DNA of 64,000 nt from Piscicola geometra (GCA_943735955.1 OX030955.1:3798835-3862834); one strand, 5' to 3'. Shown: positions 10,001 through 21,339, numbered from the stretch's first letter. Program-made: numbers and translations. Notes: generated by a model from the letters alone, not told the origin.

Positions 10001-13000
10001 GGAGGGGAAGGTGGTATGTTGAAAGGGTGGGTCGTTTGGGTGCATGGCTGGCTCTAAAATGAAGCTTTTGTGGGCACTTTAAATGACCCAGTTGACAGAG
10101 ATTCAGTTATATTCCTATATCGTAATCATCATCATATCCATCACCATCATGATCAAAAACTATATTAATCATTATCAAAACTACAATTTCAACAAAAATC
10201 TTTCACCCCAAAAAATAATTTCGTATTTTCAGATAGGAATATTTTCCAATTAAATAGTTTTTTGTTATCCAATGATTGGAGCAAGGTTTTGTCTTCTGAC
10301 GACATAGATTCTGTCACAAAACACTTCATCGAAACAATACAAAGTGGTCTAACTACTCATTGTCAAAATGAAACAGACATAATACTTGCTTGCGTAAACA
10401 AGCTTGGCTGACAAAAGCTCTTTTAGTTTCTTCAAAACACAAAAACAAGTTGTATAAAAAATGTATTAGCTCTCCAACTGATCTCAATATAATTACTTAT
10501 AAAACTTATAAAAACTTATTTCATTCTCTTTGCAGAATTTCTAAAAATAAATACAATAAAGAAGAATTCATTAAGCATAAACATAATATTAAGAAAACAT
10601 GGGATTTAATAAAATATCATTTAAATAACTACAATAAACAAAATAATATTACATTAAAAATTAACAATGAAATAATTACGGACAAATCTTCTATCGCAAC
10701 TATTTTTAATAGTCAGTTTGCTGCTTCTTCTGAAAACAAAAATAGTCATATTAAAAAATCATACCTGAATAAAAGTCCACAAAATTCTTTTTTTCTCTTA
10801 GAAACAGATTTCATTGAAGTAAGCTCTATCATTAAAACCCTTTCAAATACATCTAGCTGTTTCTTAAAACAGGTTCATTTCCTTCTCTTTTTAAATTATC
10901 CAAAATTATTCCAATACATAAAAATGGTTTAGAAAATTATTCGAACAATTATAGACCCATATCACTATTATCTTCTATATCACAAATTGTAGAAAAAATT
11001 GTTTTTAATCGACTTAATAATTTCATAGAAAACGAAAATATTCTATCACCTAGCCAATACGGTTTCACAAAAGGCAGTTCTACGGAACTAGCCATTTTGG
11101 ATGTTGTGCATCATGTTGCTACTGGTATTGATTCTCGCTTACACACATTAGGTATTTTCATTGATTTTTCAAAGGCATTTGATACCATTAACCATTCTAT
11201 CTTGCTTGATAAATTGTTTCATTATGGAATACGTGGAACATGTCACAAATGGTTTTGTGAGTATTTAGGAAATCGTTCCCAATATGTATACATTGATGGT
11301 GTAACATCTAACACACTTAAGATTAACACTGGTGTACCGCAAGGATCTATTTTAGGACCTTTGTTATTTAACATTTATGTTAATGATTTAATGAATCTTT
11401 CCGAAATTGCCAAATTTGTCTTTTATGCTGACGACACTACAGTATTGTTCCAAGACAAAAATGTTAATAATCTTATATTAAAAGCAATTACTTTTCTTAA
11501 TTTGTTACATCAATGGACAATTGACAACCAACTCAAAATCAACTATGCTAAAACATGCAGCATTCTTTTTGGCCCTAAAATAAAAGCAAAAATTATTAAT
11601 TATACACTTACAATTGATTATTATATTATAGAGAGAGTCGATTATACAAAATTCTTAGGTATTTATATAACCAGTAATCTTTCTTGGAATGAACATATAA
11701 CGTATATATCAAAAAAACTGTCAAAAAGTATTGGTATTTTACATAAACTTTAACACAATTTACCATCTCATATAATTAAGTTACTCTATTCTACTTTAAT
11801 TCTACCTTACTTGACCTATTGTCTCCCTTTATGGGGACTTGCTTGCAAAACTCACTTACATCCTTTAAATGTTATACAACATAATTTTCTTAGAGTCCTG
11901 TATAAATTACACTCTCATGACCACATATCTCATCTGTATCTTCCAGCTCAAATTTTAACAATCAATCAGTTATACATCTTTAAAACCTATATTCTTTTTC
12001 ATAAACTTATAATAAAAAAACATATCCTCCTATTTTACACATTTAATACATTCCTTCACATCCAACTGCACACGAACATTGAGAATTAAGTCTGACTACT
12101 ACTTACAAACACCAAGAACCAATTTCTATCTAAATAGTCCAATCTATGCAGGGCTCCAACTCTGGAACAGATTGCCATTGAATTTGAAGAATATACAGCA
12201 AACCCTTAATTTTAAGAAAATAATTAAACCACTTATAATTTCCAATCACTTTAATTAATTTTTTTTGTAAATCAATGAAAACATTTGTTATTATTAACAA
12301 TTCTTTTAATTTGTGAATTTAATTAAGAAGTTCATGTATTATTATTTCATGTATTTTTATTTTTCTAAGAGATCATACAAGCATTTATTTGCTTCGATTT
12401 CTAAATTTATTTGCTTGCAAATAAACGAATTGTTTGTTGTTAAAAAAACCATAATAATCATTATCATAACCACCACTAAGCTCCAACACCATGCTGGATG
12501 GCAGCAAGTTCAAGATTGATCAAGCAGAGGCGAAGAAGACTGTAGATGCGGTGAGTGGTGCTGATGATGATAGTGGTGGTGAGGATGATGATGATACCAG
12601 TAGTTATGGTGATAGTAAGGAGGGTGATGATGATGATGTTGATGGAGAATAATGATAATTCAGCATTATTTAGGAATAATGAAAAATGTCTATGTAAAAG
12701 TTGATTTTTTTATATAAGATAAGCGCTAGCCTTTATAATTATTGTTACATTCCCCTTGTTGTAGACGCCCTCAAAAGGACCAGCTGAGCCCATCCCACAA
12801 GAAGGTGGGGCTTCATCGTCATCCTTGTCAAATATCACTTGTAATACAATCCCACCCTCAACACTTATACTCTGCGCTATTCCCTTTTTTAATATTTTTT
12901 TGGAGTTTTCTCGTTATCGTTATTTTGAGTAAAACATTTTTTGGATTATATATATTAATTTTTATAGACAATAAATCAATTTTATTTTTAAACACAGTCG

Positions 13001-13026
13001 ACAAGTGGGATTACGTTAAGCTGTGA
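7014..13026 (+). CDS. PPA1: Soluble inorganic pyrophosphatase, complete 12-exon model with possible mitochondrial leader
   Basis: Hydrolyses pyrophosphate to two phosphates with Mg2+. Exons: 7014-7230, 7313-7428, 7559-7678, 7957-8043, 8521-8584, 8795-8857, 9304-9344, 9568-9654, 9875-9957, 12481-12550, 12765-12804 and 12998-13026 (TGA). All phases fit, giving 338 residues. Family marks are [15 protein letters not shown] after residue 53, [31 protein letters not shown], and the metal-binding [14 protein letters not shown] (Asp168, Asp170, Asp173). [17 protein letters not shown] adds Asp205 and Asp212, and [17 protein letters not shown] lies in the later exons. The first 52 residues contain no Asp or Glu and several Arg, as in a mitochondrial presequence. 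Starting at Met53 (7170) gives 286 residues, the usual cytosolic length. Intron 9 is 2.5 kb because it holds a LINE; the others are 80-480 bp. The C-terminus ends VDKWDYVKL. Confidence 0.95.
7170..7172 (+). other. Second in-frame start codon of the pyrophosphatase
   Basis: This ATG is codon 53 of the long form, has A at -3, and lies exactly where conserved similarity to cytosolic pyrophosphatases begins (MSYSVIERG). Use of this codon, by leaky scanning or from a shorter transcript, would give a protein without the basic leader. Confidence 0.5.
7679..7757. repeat. GAT/GGT array at the donor of pyrophosphatase intron 3
   Basis: The intron opens GTGATGG and continues as imperfect GAT/GGT triplets for about 80 bp on the sense strand. 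Confidence 0.85.
8934..9160. repeat. Long ATC-type microsatellite in pyrophosphatase intron 6
   Basis: About 225 bp of ATC/ATT/GTC triplets with a visible longer period (blocks of CATCATCATCATTATCGT type recur). It is the longest simple repeat in the left half. The open frames across it on both strands are by-products of the triplet period. A GAT-type tract at 9248-9290 follows before the acceptor, so the intron contains complementary arrays. Confidence 0.9.
9248..9290. repeat. Short GAT-type tract before pyrophosphatase exon 7
   Basis: Imperfect GAT triplets lie on the sense strand just upstream of the acceptor at 9302-9303. This is the opposite polarity to most acceptor-side arrays in this cluster. 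Confidence 0.75.
9505..9556. repeat. ATC array before pyrophosphatase exon 8
   Basis: ATC/TCC triplets on the sense strand end about 10 bp before the acceptor at 9566-9567. Confidence 0.85.
9793..9858. repeat. ATC array before pyrophosphatase exon 9
   Basis: ATC/ACC triplets on the sense strand lie upstream of the acceptor at 9873-9874. The same intron opens with a GGT-rich stretch (9655-9710), which is complementary in sequence type. Confidence 0.85.
10210..12258 (+). mobile_element. CR1/Jockey-group LINE, 5'-truncated and frameshifted, in pyrophosphatase intron 9
   Basis: This is a non-LTR retrotransposon reverse transcriptase relic in the sense orientation inside the intron. Readable blocks begin near 10250 ([20 protein letters not shown]), shift frame near 10390 to [21 protein letters not shown], and shift again near 10870-10930 to [15 protein letters not shown]. 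Then follow the RT core segments [38 protein letters not shown] and the catalytic box [10 protein letters not shown] (about 11097-11753). The C-terminal [13 protein letters not shown] block ends at TAA 12256-12258. No endonuclease domain is visible upstream, so the copy is truncated. At least two frameshifts and a stop at about 11751 mean it cannot act on its own. The exact 3' end and any target duplication were not resolved. The CR1-like assignment rests on the DFSKAFDT...ILLDKL style of the core. Confidence 0.88.
12551..12652. repeat. GAT/GGT array at the donor of pyrophosphatase intron 10
   Basis: Imperfect GAT/GGT triplets on the sense strand begin directly after the GTGAGT donor and run about 100 bp. 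Confidence 0.85.
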
Positions 13027-14471
13027 TCATGACGGTGGAGATGCTGATGGCGTGGAGAAAGATGGTAACGATGTTTAAACAGGTGTCCCAAGTCTTTCTT
13101 CCCAGTGCTTTTGAGCGATTAGATTATTTTAGTGGTGTTAAATTTTAATTCTATGCGATTGAGTTATCGCCCTAGACTATTGTTGGTCGTTTTGTTATTG
13201 ATAGTACTAAATCTCGCTTGTTTCCGATCCTTTTACTTCCGTGGATAGCTCAATTAAACCTCATATATTCTATCTATTTTCAGCGACACCAATGGTTTCA
13301 TCTAGATACACTATGAAATAGACTAAAAAGTAAATTCTATTCTGCTTACCCTCGGCGTAGACCATTCCAGGTTAAGGGTGACATCTATATTTCAAATTGT
13401 AATGCATCTATCTATTGAGAACCCTAACTCTACCCTTGTCTCTTGCACCCTCGTGCTCTCACCATGCACCAAAGTATCCATAGTATCTTTTATTGCTCTT
13501 GAATATTCAGAATTGAGACTATGTAAAGTTTAAAGGTACGGATGATTGCTTAGGCATAACTTACGCAATATAGATGTTGGAATTATCGGAATTTAGCCAC
13601 TTTATTAAATTCGTGAAAGAAGTGTTGTCTTTGGCATGACCATCCACCACAATAATAATTATTCGCGTCATCGTACATGTAACATACCCTTCGTAGTGTC
13701 AATTAGCGCATGATTAATGGAGTAATTATAAGGCTAATTGGTTAAATGATTTATGTTCATATCACTGTTTTATCATTATTGACTTGAATGATGAATTCAA
13801 GGGATACTTCATTAAACCTGTTCTTTCCTGTAGCAATCTATCAACGTTGATCATATATTCTTCACCCTGGATTTAATTTCAAGTATCGAGATTTACCTAG
13901 TGTTGTGTTACGTTTTAATCGTTTCTTTAACCTACTACTAATCGTGGCTTCCTCCTGTATTAACCGTAGTGATAACATGTTAGTCTTGTTGCATTGCGGT
14001 GGCCTAGTCGTGTTAGTGCTGATGTCTTTGTTTGACCAGTATAGATGGCGTGGAGAATTTCATCAATAAACCTTAGCAGCACCTGCTAGTTTGAATTATT
14101 TAAGTAAATAAAAATTGAATTAAAGTTGAATTATTTAATATCTATTATATATCTAGAAGTTGTTAAGAAAGAACTAACATAAGTCGTTTTTGTGTCTAAA
14201 AAATGCTTAAAAAGCCAACGTAGAAAATGCAAAACCCCGTAAATAGTGCGTACTTATCGCAAGAAACATTAAGAAGCGAGCTATGAAAGCACAAGATTGA
14301 GATTACATGTATTTACGATCTTGAATAGATTTTACAGCAGTAAATCGATTTTTTGTCTGCCTCAAAACCCTAAATTACCTTAACTCACCCTCAAAGGTGT
14401 CACTCTTATTCATTAACAGTTAATGAGTTAATTTAATTACATATAATTTTATATTAATGATGATTGGATGT
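13027..14471. other. Intergenic DNA downstream of pyrophosphatase, no gene recognised
   Basis: AT-rich with short open frames only. The first few hundred bases probably hold the 3' untranslated region. AATAAA occurs at 14065-14071 and again near 14106, but neither can be tied to this gene. Confidence 0.5.
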
Positions 14472-14479
14472 GTGTATAT

Positions 14480-15965
14480 TAGAGGTCGGACATAGACGAT
14501 TTTTCATTCCCGGTCCCGTCCCGTTCCCGATGGACCATCTGAATTTTAATTCCCGTCCAGTCCCGTTCCCGAAATTGTTTTTCCCGTCCCATCCCGTTTC
14601 CGCAACTCGATTCCCGTTCCCGACCCTTTCCCGAAAAATTTGTTTATTTATTATTTTTGCTGCCGTTTTCACAGGTCCCAAACTTGCAAGTCCTAACATT
14701 TCTTAACATTTATTATTTGAAAGTCAGAGAATATTTCTTTTAAAAAAATAAAAAAACACGATTTAAATTTCAAATATATATTGAAATGAAAGTATTGAGG
14801 TTAGTCATTGTTTTTAAGTCATTCAATCAAGTCTTTATTGCTTTTCATACGGGTTAAGCCGTCAAAGGTTTTAGCTTTCAAATTAGGTGTTCCTGGGTCT
14901 GAAATTTCAACATGTTTAAAAATTCCGTTCACATGGAATAGAACTTGCAGGTATACTAAAAAAAATGTTGGCTTCTTCTAGTAGTATTGGAAAAAAGTTC
15001 ATTTTACTCCAATAAATTAAAAATCTTTATAATCGTCAATTTTGGTGGGACGTAATTGTGAATATTTGTAAAATTCATTCTCTCGTTCATTATTATTAAT
15101 TCTACAATAATGTTATAAATATGTTTTTTGACACCATTCTTATTCTCCACAACTTCACAAAGAAAATCATTCGTATAATTTGATAGTATAAAAATTGTAT
15201 TATAATTTTCAAATTATAAAAACTAAGATAATAGGTCTAAATAACCATCATTTGTTTTTTTCTCAACGGCACTGCAGCTTGATCTGGCTGTAAAAAATGG
15301 AATTAAAATTTCTCTAATGAAAGTCTTTGTATTTATTTCTTTTCTATCCCAAACTCTTTAATTATTCTTTAAAACTGGGGGATCCAACAGACATGCTGCC
15401 ATATGAATAAGATCAATGGGCATCTTTTCTTTTTTCGAAATGATCAACTGAGCAATCAACTAGAAATTAATAATTCAAATTCAAAGTATGAATTTATAAA
15501 AATAATAATATTATAACTGACCAGTTTGATTTCATCTGACAAGTTTTCATCATCAACAATTTGTTCTAATCTCTCTAATATTTGGACTCGCCATAACAAC
15601 TTCCAATTTAATGTTGGAGATTTTTACATTGATAACGCAATGGTGGCTTCGTTTACATTTCTATTGCATTTAATACTTATTTTAATTACTTAATTACGGA
15701 GTATCGATGAAATAGAAATTTCTATACTTTGCTGAAGTATAATTATTAAAGAATCCAATCCCAATAAATTGTATTCCAGTTTTTCCCGTTCCCGTTTTAA
15801 AAGTTGATTCCCGTTCCCGTTATTTCCCGTTCCCGATTTGAATAATGATTCCCGTTCCCGTCCCGAAAACCTATTCCCGGTTCTCGACTTTTCCCGTCCC
15901 GAAATTAATTTTCATTCCCGTTCCCGCGGGTACCTGGTCGGATCGGGTACCCGGTCCGACCTCTA
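14480..15965. mobile_element. hAT-type DNA transposon, degenerate, with 8-bp target duplication
   Basis: The ends are perfect 12-bp inverted repeats, TAGAGGTCGGAC at 14480-14491 and its complement at 15954-15965. They are flanked by the direct duplication GTGTATAT at 14472-14479 and 15966-15973. An 8-bp duplication is the hallmark of hAT elements. Inside each end lies a dense cluster of CCCGTTCCCG-like motifs (about 14508-14632 and 15779-15930), plausibly subterminal transposase-binding repeats. The centre carries a decayed minus-strand transposase. At 1486 bp and without a full ORF, this copy is non-autonomous. Confidence 0.88.
15010..15620 (-). pseudogene. hAT transposase remnant
   Basis: Three minus-strand open blocks can be read in order. 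WKLLWRVQILERLEQIVDDE is near 15611-15550, MPIDLIHMAACLLDPPVLKN at 15423-15364, and NYTNDFLCEVVENKNGVKKH near 15180-15120 (it runs on to a stop near 15010). The middle block resembles the 'hxxAxxLxP' region found in hAT transposases before the dimerisation domain. The blocks are separated by stops or possible introns, and no single frame connects them. The family call rests mainly on the flanking inverted repeats and 8-bp duplication. Confidence 0.5.
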
Positions 15966-15973
15966 GTGTATAT

Positions 15974-16754
15974 GTTGGTTTTATTTTCTCATTTTATAAT
16001 TAATTTTTATTGGTTTTTTTGGTGTATGTGATTGCAATATAAATTTTAAACGATAAAAATATATGATAAATGTATAAAGCCTCAATGGATATGTTATAAC
16101 TTATATACATGCAAAGACTTTTATAGGAATATATATAAATGAAGATTTTCTTCTGTGACCAAGAAGATCAATATGCTAATTGGTGCTGTGTATACGCCTT
16201 TGAACAAACTAAAGAATTCGATGAATAAACATTAATTAAATTTTAATGAACTTTTAAAAAAACTAGATATTTTATTTTAAAAGACGTAAACGATAAAAAA
16301 TGGATCTAAAGGCACTCTAAAAAGAGGTATTATATTATATTGTTAAACAAACTGGAAAGAAATGCCAAATGAAAAGATCGCAAATAAATGTTTATAATTT
16401 CCATTAAATCTTTAGAACCTCTTTGCAAGATTTAAATCAAGTTTTTTAATTAGAAGCAAATACCACCGTTTAAAGTGTTTAAAAATCGTGATTGATAGTT
16501 GAGAGTGATTTATTTGAACTTGATGATGCCTTCGAAGGTGTCTGTCTCAGAATGTATCAAGCTCGCATGCATTCCATCGTATGTGGTGCTTTAAAGGTAG
16601 TGCCAAGTTTTTTGCCATACTTTTTATTTTAGTAAAATCGTATTAACTAGTTATATTTATTCATTTTTTGCTATACATGAGAAAATATCTTTAAAAAGAT
16701 GTTTAAACTTGTTACCTACATTTTTATCAAGCTTTAAAATTTATTCCGTTAATA
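15974..16754. other. AT-rich DNA between hAT and piggyBac elements
   Basis: No open frame of note, no family match by eye and no clear repeat. I see nothing functional in it. Confidence 0.5.
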
Positions 16755-16758
16755 TTAA

Positions 16759-18545
16759 CCCATTAACGCATGACTCAAAGGAATTAATTAATTTTTTTAC
16801 ATTTTATTGAAAAACTGATTCTAAAAAATAAAATCAAAAAATTAGTCTGAAATATTTTATACAAAAAAAGTTATAATGAAAATAAAAAATGTCCTTTAAA
16901 AAGGACACTATGCATTGCTACTGACGGTAATCACGATTCATGGTAGATGCTGAAGCACTCCAAATGTAAAGCTACATTACATTCAAGGCATTTCTTTTCC
17001 ACTTTCTTTCCACATTGCTTGCATTATTTTTTGGCCATCTTCAATTTTACCAATAAAATGATCTTTTCCATCGTATCGGACATCTGCAACACGCTTTTAG
17101 CTAAATTCATGGATTCTTTTTTTTCTTTTTTGATCTGTTTGAAACCATATGAAAAAATTATAAATATTTCAGTATAACATGGAGTGTCTTTTGGTAAGCA
17201 TTTTATTAGTTTAGATACCACTGATCCACCAAGTCCTAATTCGCTATTGAACTCTTCCGAGGCTCCTTGATACGGGTAACAGTTTACCAAATACCCAAGC
17301 CTATTATTTAGGCACCAAACTTTATATCCAAACCTTATGGGTTTTCCTCTGATAAACTGTTTTGATGAATGCCTTCCATAATATGGAACCATTGATTCAT
17401 CAATCGCCAAATGACATTCTTTGGGCCAAAATTTGAGAAATATTTCATTCATAGCATCAAATAATGGACGCACTTTGGCCATCTTGTCTAACTTATTAAT
17501 TTTCTCGTTGTCATTGCAATGCAAATATCTTAATAACTCTTCAAATCTGTTGACAGTCTTACAGCTAGATTGTGTACATCGTCGCTCTGTTCCCAGTACA
17601 TCCTGCGGTTGGCCAAAGGAACATAACCTGAAAGCATGAGTAAAGCCAGCACCACTCTATATTCATTTTCAGTAGCATTCAGCTGTTTTAGTTTTTGGCT
17701 GTCATATAAATTTGACATGTCTGTTATTAGCTTGATGACTGGTACATCCAAAAATAAATTAACCAATGTGAGAGGAGACATGTTTTCTAAATTTGGTTTG
17801 TTCTCGGAACTATTATCTGCCAATAATCCAGTAGTAATGTCTTTTTTGGTCCATCTCCGATCAATTTTACTTTTTTTTAGCTGGCCTTTTTACAGCAGTT
17901 TCTTCTCTACTTATAGTGGTTTTCTCTTCCCCAATTTTGGAAATTACTATTTCTGCTTCTGCATTTAGCTGGTTTCTTGATAAATTATCTAGGGTACCTT
18001 CACCATCTTCGGGTCCACTATCCTCATCAGAGCAGTTTGGGTCAGTAGGAGGAATAATGTCTATATCTGCTGAAAAGAAATCATTGTCATCTTCCAAAAT
18101 ACTAATGACTTCATGAAGAGCGAATCTGAAAATAATTGTTTTTACCATCAGTATTACTGCATAGCGTCCTTAAAAAAGGACACTCAATAAAACACAGTTT
18201 TTGGAAATAATATTACATGTAAAATGAAATTTATTTTAAAATAAGATATAAGAATGAATAACAATAAAATAATGTTATAAATTATGAATGGTAGACATTA
18301 AATAAAATTATAAATAATTTTTTTTCATGAGCCATGACAAAAACACAAAAAATTTAGTTATCGCCTCGAAAAATCAGAATATCGAAACAATCTATCAATT
18401 TCAAATCACCAAAATTTTTTTAAACAAAGACTTCAGTTTATATAGAACAGGATTAGTTGCAAAGATAATAAATATAATCAAGATAACTATTATAAAAAAA
18501 ACTTTTTATTGCTGTCCTTAAAAAAGGACAGTATGCGTTAATGGG
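16759..18545. mobile_element. Decayed piggyBac transposon between TTAA sites
   Basis: The element starts CCCATTAACGCAT and ends with the inverted copy ATGCGTTAATGGG. TTAA lies directly outside both ends (16755-16758 and 18546-18549), which is the exact target-site signature of piggyBac. A 16-bp palindrome of the type GTCCTTTAAAAAGGAC occurs at 16891-16906, 18166-18181 and 18514-18529, each next to a TATGC or GCATA sequence, so the ends carry subterminal repeats. The interior encodes a broken PGBD-type transposase on the minus strand. The length of 1787 bp suggests internal deletion from a longer element. Confidence 0.92.
16931..18148 (-). pseudogene. piggyBac transposase remnant (PGBD-like) with C-terminal cysteine-rich domain
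   Basis: Three main blocks follow each other on the minus strand. An acidic N-terminus lies at 18148-17867, a block with LTLVNLFLDVPVIKLI and LLMLSGYVPLANRRMYW at 17823-17530, and the DDE-core block at 17524-17024 with CHLAIDESMVPYYGRHS and GKPIRFGYKVWCLNNRLGY. The Asp in AIDES belongs to the catalytic set. After LPKDTPCYTE the frame runs into unrelated residues, so the segment that should carry the next catalytic Asp (the DNFFTS region) is deleted. After an in-frame TAA a cysteine-rich tail remains (CKQCGKKVEKKCLECN, then H, C and YH), ending at 16931, as in PGBD transposases. The protein cannot be active. Confidence 0.87.
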
Positions 18546-18549
18546 TTAA

Positions 18550-21176
18550 GAAAAAGTTTGAATTTTTGATGAATATTATGCACAGCTTAGATTTATTGTA
18601 AAAGCTGACTTTAAAAATGTTTCAAGAGAAACAACGAATTCATACAGACATCTTTGACAGGTCTATTCAGAAACAGCCTCATCTCGCCTTGTAAAAAAAT
18701 TTCTGAAATAATAATTTTATCAATATCTGAAACCTTTTAATATCAAAATAATATTCTTAAAATCTAGAAAATAACTTAAACATATATTTAAAGATATATT
18801 AACTATATTTTTCGAGTTTTATTCAATGAAATGAAAATAAATGGAAAATACTGTTGGATTTGATATATTGAATTTTTTATAAAAAAAGATGGAAAATATT
18901 TAATTTGCTAAGTGATTTCTATGCGAGGCGGTTCTAGGCATACCCTCCGATAGATGTTTAATTCTCACAAAGTTTCCGTGGAAATTAATGGACTAGCGTG
19001 ATTGTCTTCACATACACACGCGTGACATCCATTCCATACTAAGCATTAGAGATTAATTCCTTTTTGTTCTGGATGTAAAAAGACGGTCAAAGAATGTTCT
19101 TTTGAGGGATTATGAAGTGGGGGAAAGAATGGTAACTTTTCGGAGATGTGTGTATCTGAATTTTTTCGCTAGAAAGACTTTTGAGAAAAATTGATTCAAA
19201 TGATTTTTTCGAAACAAGTTGGTAAATTGTTATTATTAATATACTTTAATATAATATAATTTAATTTAATAGTATATTAATAATATACTAATTAAATTAA
19301 CAATTTACTTTATTTTTTTATAAAATCTTCGTATCTCAATTCTCAAAATAAATTTACAAATTCTTGAATATTTTTCATCACGACCTTGTTGTTATTCCCA
19401 ACCCTATATTGGTGAGTAATGCTTGAATTATGACTTCTTTAAGACCCAATCTGTTCTTAATTGGTGTTTGATGCTTTGAAACTCCAAATTCTTTGCGATT
19501 TTCTATTCTTGGGCAAAGTACTGTAAAAATAAAAGTATACAAAATACGTGAAAACACTGAACAAATAAAAAATTAAAATATTATTTTTAACTTTTTTTTC
19601 AATTTAACATTTGTTAATACAGCTCAGAAATCGAGAGAGAGGATTATAAACTATAAAAACATCCTTGAACCCGATTCGGATGCGTTAAAACTTGGATAAA
19701 TCTATACGTACGGATTCGTATAATAATTCAAACATCTCATTTCACTACCATTCTTAATAATTTACTTCACTCATAAGCAAAATTTATTTCTTCTATTAAA
19801 TCATACATTTTCTATTAATTTGGTTTTTGAAATTGAATTTCTTTTACACGTCATCAATCTTTCTATTTCATTATACATTCTCTACATCTCTTCCTCCACC
19901 CAGATATTTATCAACTTCTTCACAAACCAAGCGGAATTCCTTCATATATTGAGAGCATTTAAAATGCGTTTAATAAGAATGGATTAACGACCACATCCAT
20001 CATTACCTCACCACCCAACTGACAGAGGAATGTTTGTTAGGACGGAGAGCGTGATGATTATGATGATTGTGGTCGAACTCAGGGTTCTAGTGATAAGGAT
20101 AAGAGTTGTAATTTTAAAGATAAAACTGGAGGGTTAATGGAGGCATATAATTACAATAAAGTGTACAGTATAGTGTGATTCTTTTTCTGAACATACACTC
20201 GAGTGTACCTCTTGTATGTATTGGTGTTTTTCAAAGAAATTTATTTTATTTGAATGTTTAATCCTATAATTTTCCATTTCTAATGAGACGAATTCCTCAA
20301 AGAAATATACACCTTTCACTTGAAAAACATTTGCAAAAAATATGTAACTTATAATTTAACTTTTCATTCAAAAACTTGAAATTAAAAAGATTAAAAAAAT
20401 CATTAGACGATTAGTATTTAGTTTGCTGTGCTTCCAAACGAACTCACACAAGTCCACTTAAGATCGGGGTGTGCCGCATAGGCGCTTATTCTGCATCTGG
20501 TGGACGTGCGAGAATACTTCTATGGGGGTTTTCGAGACCCTGGTTGTTGGATCCACAAAGTTTTCCGTATGATTACTGCTTTTAATAGATCGTGTTGACG
20601 TTTTCTTGTCATGAACGATAGAGGATACTTCAGTCAAAAAGTTTATTTAAACTTTATGATTTTATTTTTAGTTTTTATTTCAATTTTTGAATTATTTTAG
20701 ATATTATTTTAAACAAAATTTAATTTAGAAGCTTTTAGAGTCGAAAGCGTCAAAAAATTCACAATTTATTAATGTGCCTGATGCATGCCAATTTAACTGA
20801 CACACACAAAAATGGTGGCAGTGATGTTTTATGTGCCCACTTTAAGCATTCGTTGGAGAAATCAACTTAAATTTTATTTAGTGGATTTTAAATATACTAA
20901 AATTTTGACAACGAATATTACTAACAACTGAGACATCTTTCTCAAGCTCAAAAGACTTTGGTAAGATAAAAGATGGACAGCCTAAAGCTTTTTTGAACAG
21001 TAAAACTCTTTTATACTAATTCTAAGACTTCTAATCTTTGATCACTTCACTTATAATAATTATAGTGCACTGGTTGTGCACAAACTCGAAGTGTATGCAT
21101 TGACAAAGAATTTGGTTGTACACTCACGTCTGTGAGGAATGACGCCATCTTCGTTATGACTTCCAGACTAATCCGT
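18550..21176. other. Long AT-rich stretch without recognised genes
   Basis: Only short open frames are present. An AT-rich inverted repeat occurs at 19222-19308, with arms GTAAATTGTTA and TAACAATTTAC. A GC-richer patch near 20410-20590 resembles no family I know. Nothing else stands out. Confidence 0.5.
19222..19308. repeat. AT-rich imperfect palindrome
   Basis: GTAAATTGTTA at 19222-19232 pairs with TAACAATTTAC at 19298-19308, and the interior again contains inverted TATTAATA stretches. It could fold into a cruciform or be the footprint of a small element. No target duplication was identified. Confidence 0.5.
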
Positions 21177-21339
21177 TTGATGTATGCATGTGCTTTACAT
21201 ATTTGATGTATGCATGTGCTTTACATATTTGATGTATGCATGTGCTTTGCATATTTGATGTATGCATGTGCTTTACATATTTGATGTATGCATGTGCTTT
21301 ACATACTTGATGTATGCATGTGCTTTACATATTTGATGT
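21177..21339. repeat. 26-bp tandem repeat, about six copies
   Basis: The unit TTGATGTATGCATGTGCTTT continues ACATAT and repeats head to tail about 6.3 times with only two point differences (ACATAT to GCATAT, and to ACATAC). The near identity implies recent expansion. No coding frame is involved. Confidence 0.92.

Noticed and set aside
13027..14471. Further exons or a second gene downstream of the pyrophosphatase
   Set aside because: No open frame with splice sites or family similarity could be assembled on either strand.
14454..14706. Gly/Asn- and Pro/Phe-rich open frames on both strands
   Set aside because: They are translations of the CCCGTTCCCG repeats at the left end of the hAT element.
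20134..20319. A 61-residue minus-strand open frame
   Set aside because: No recognisable motif, AT-rich chance composition and no neighbouring exons in phase.
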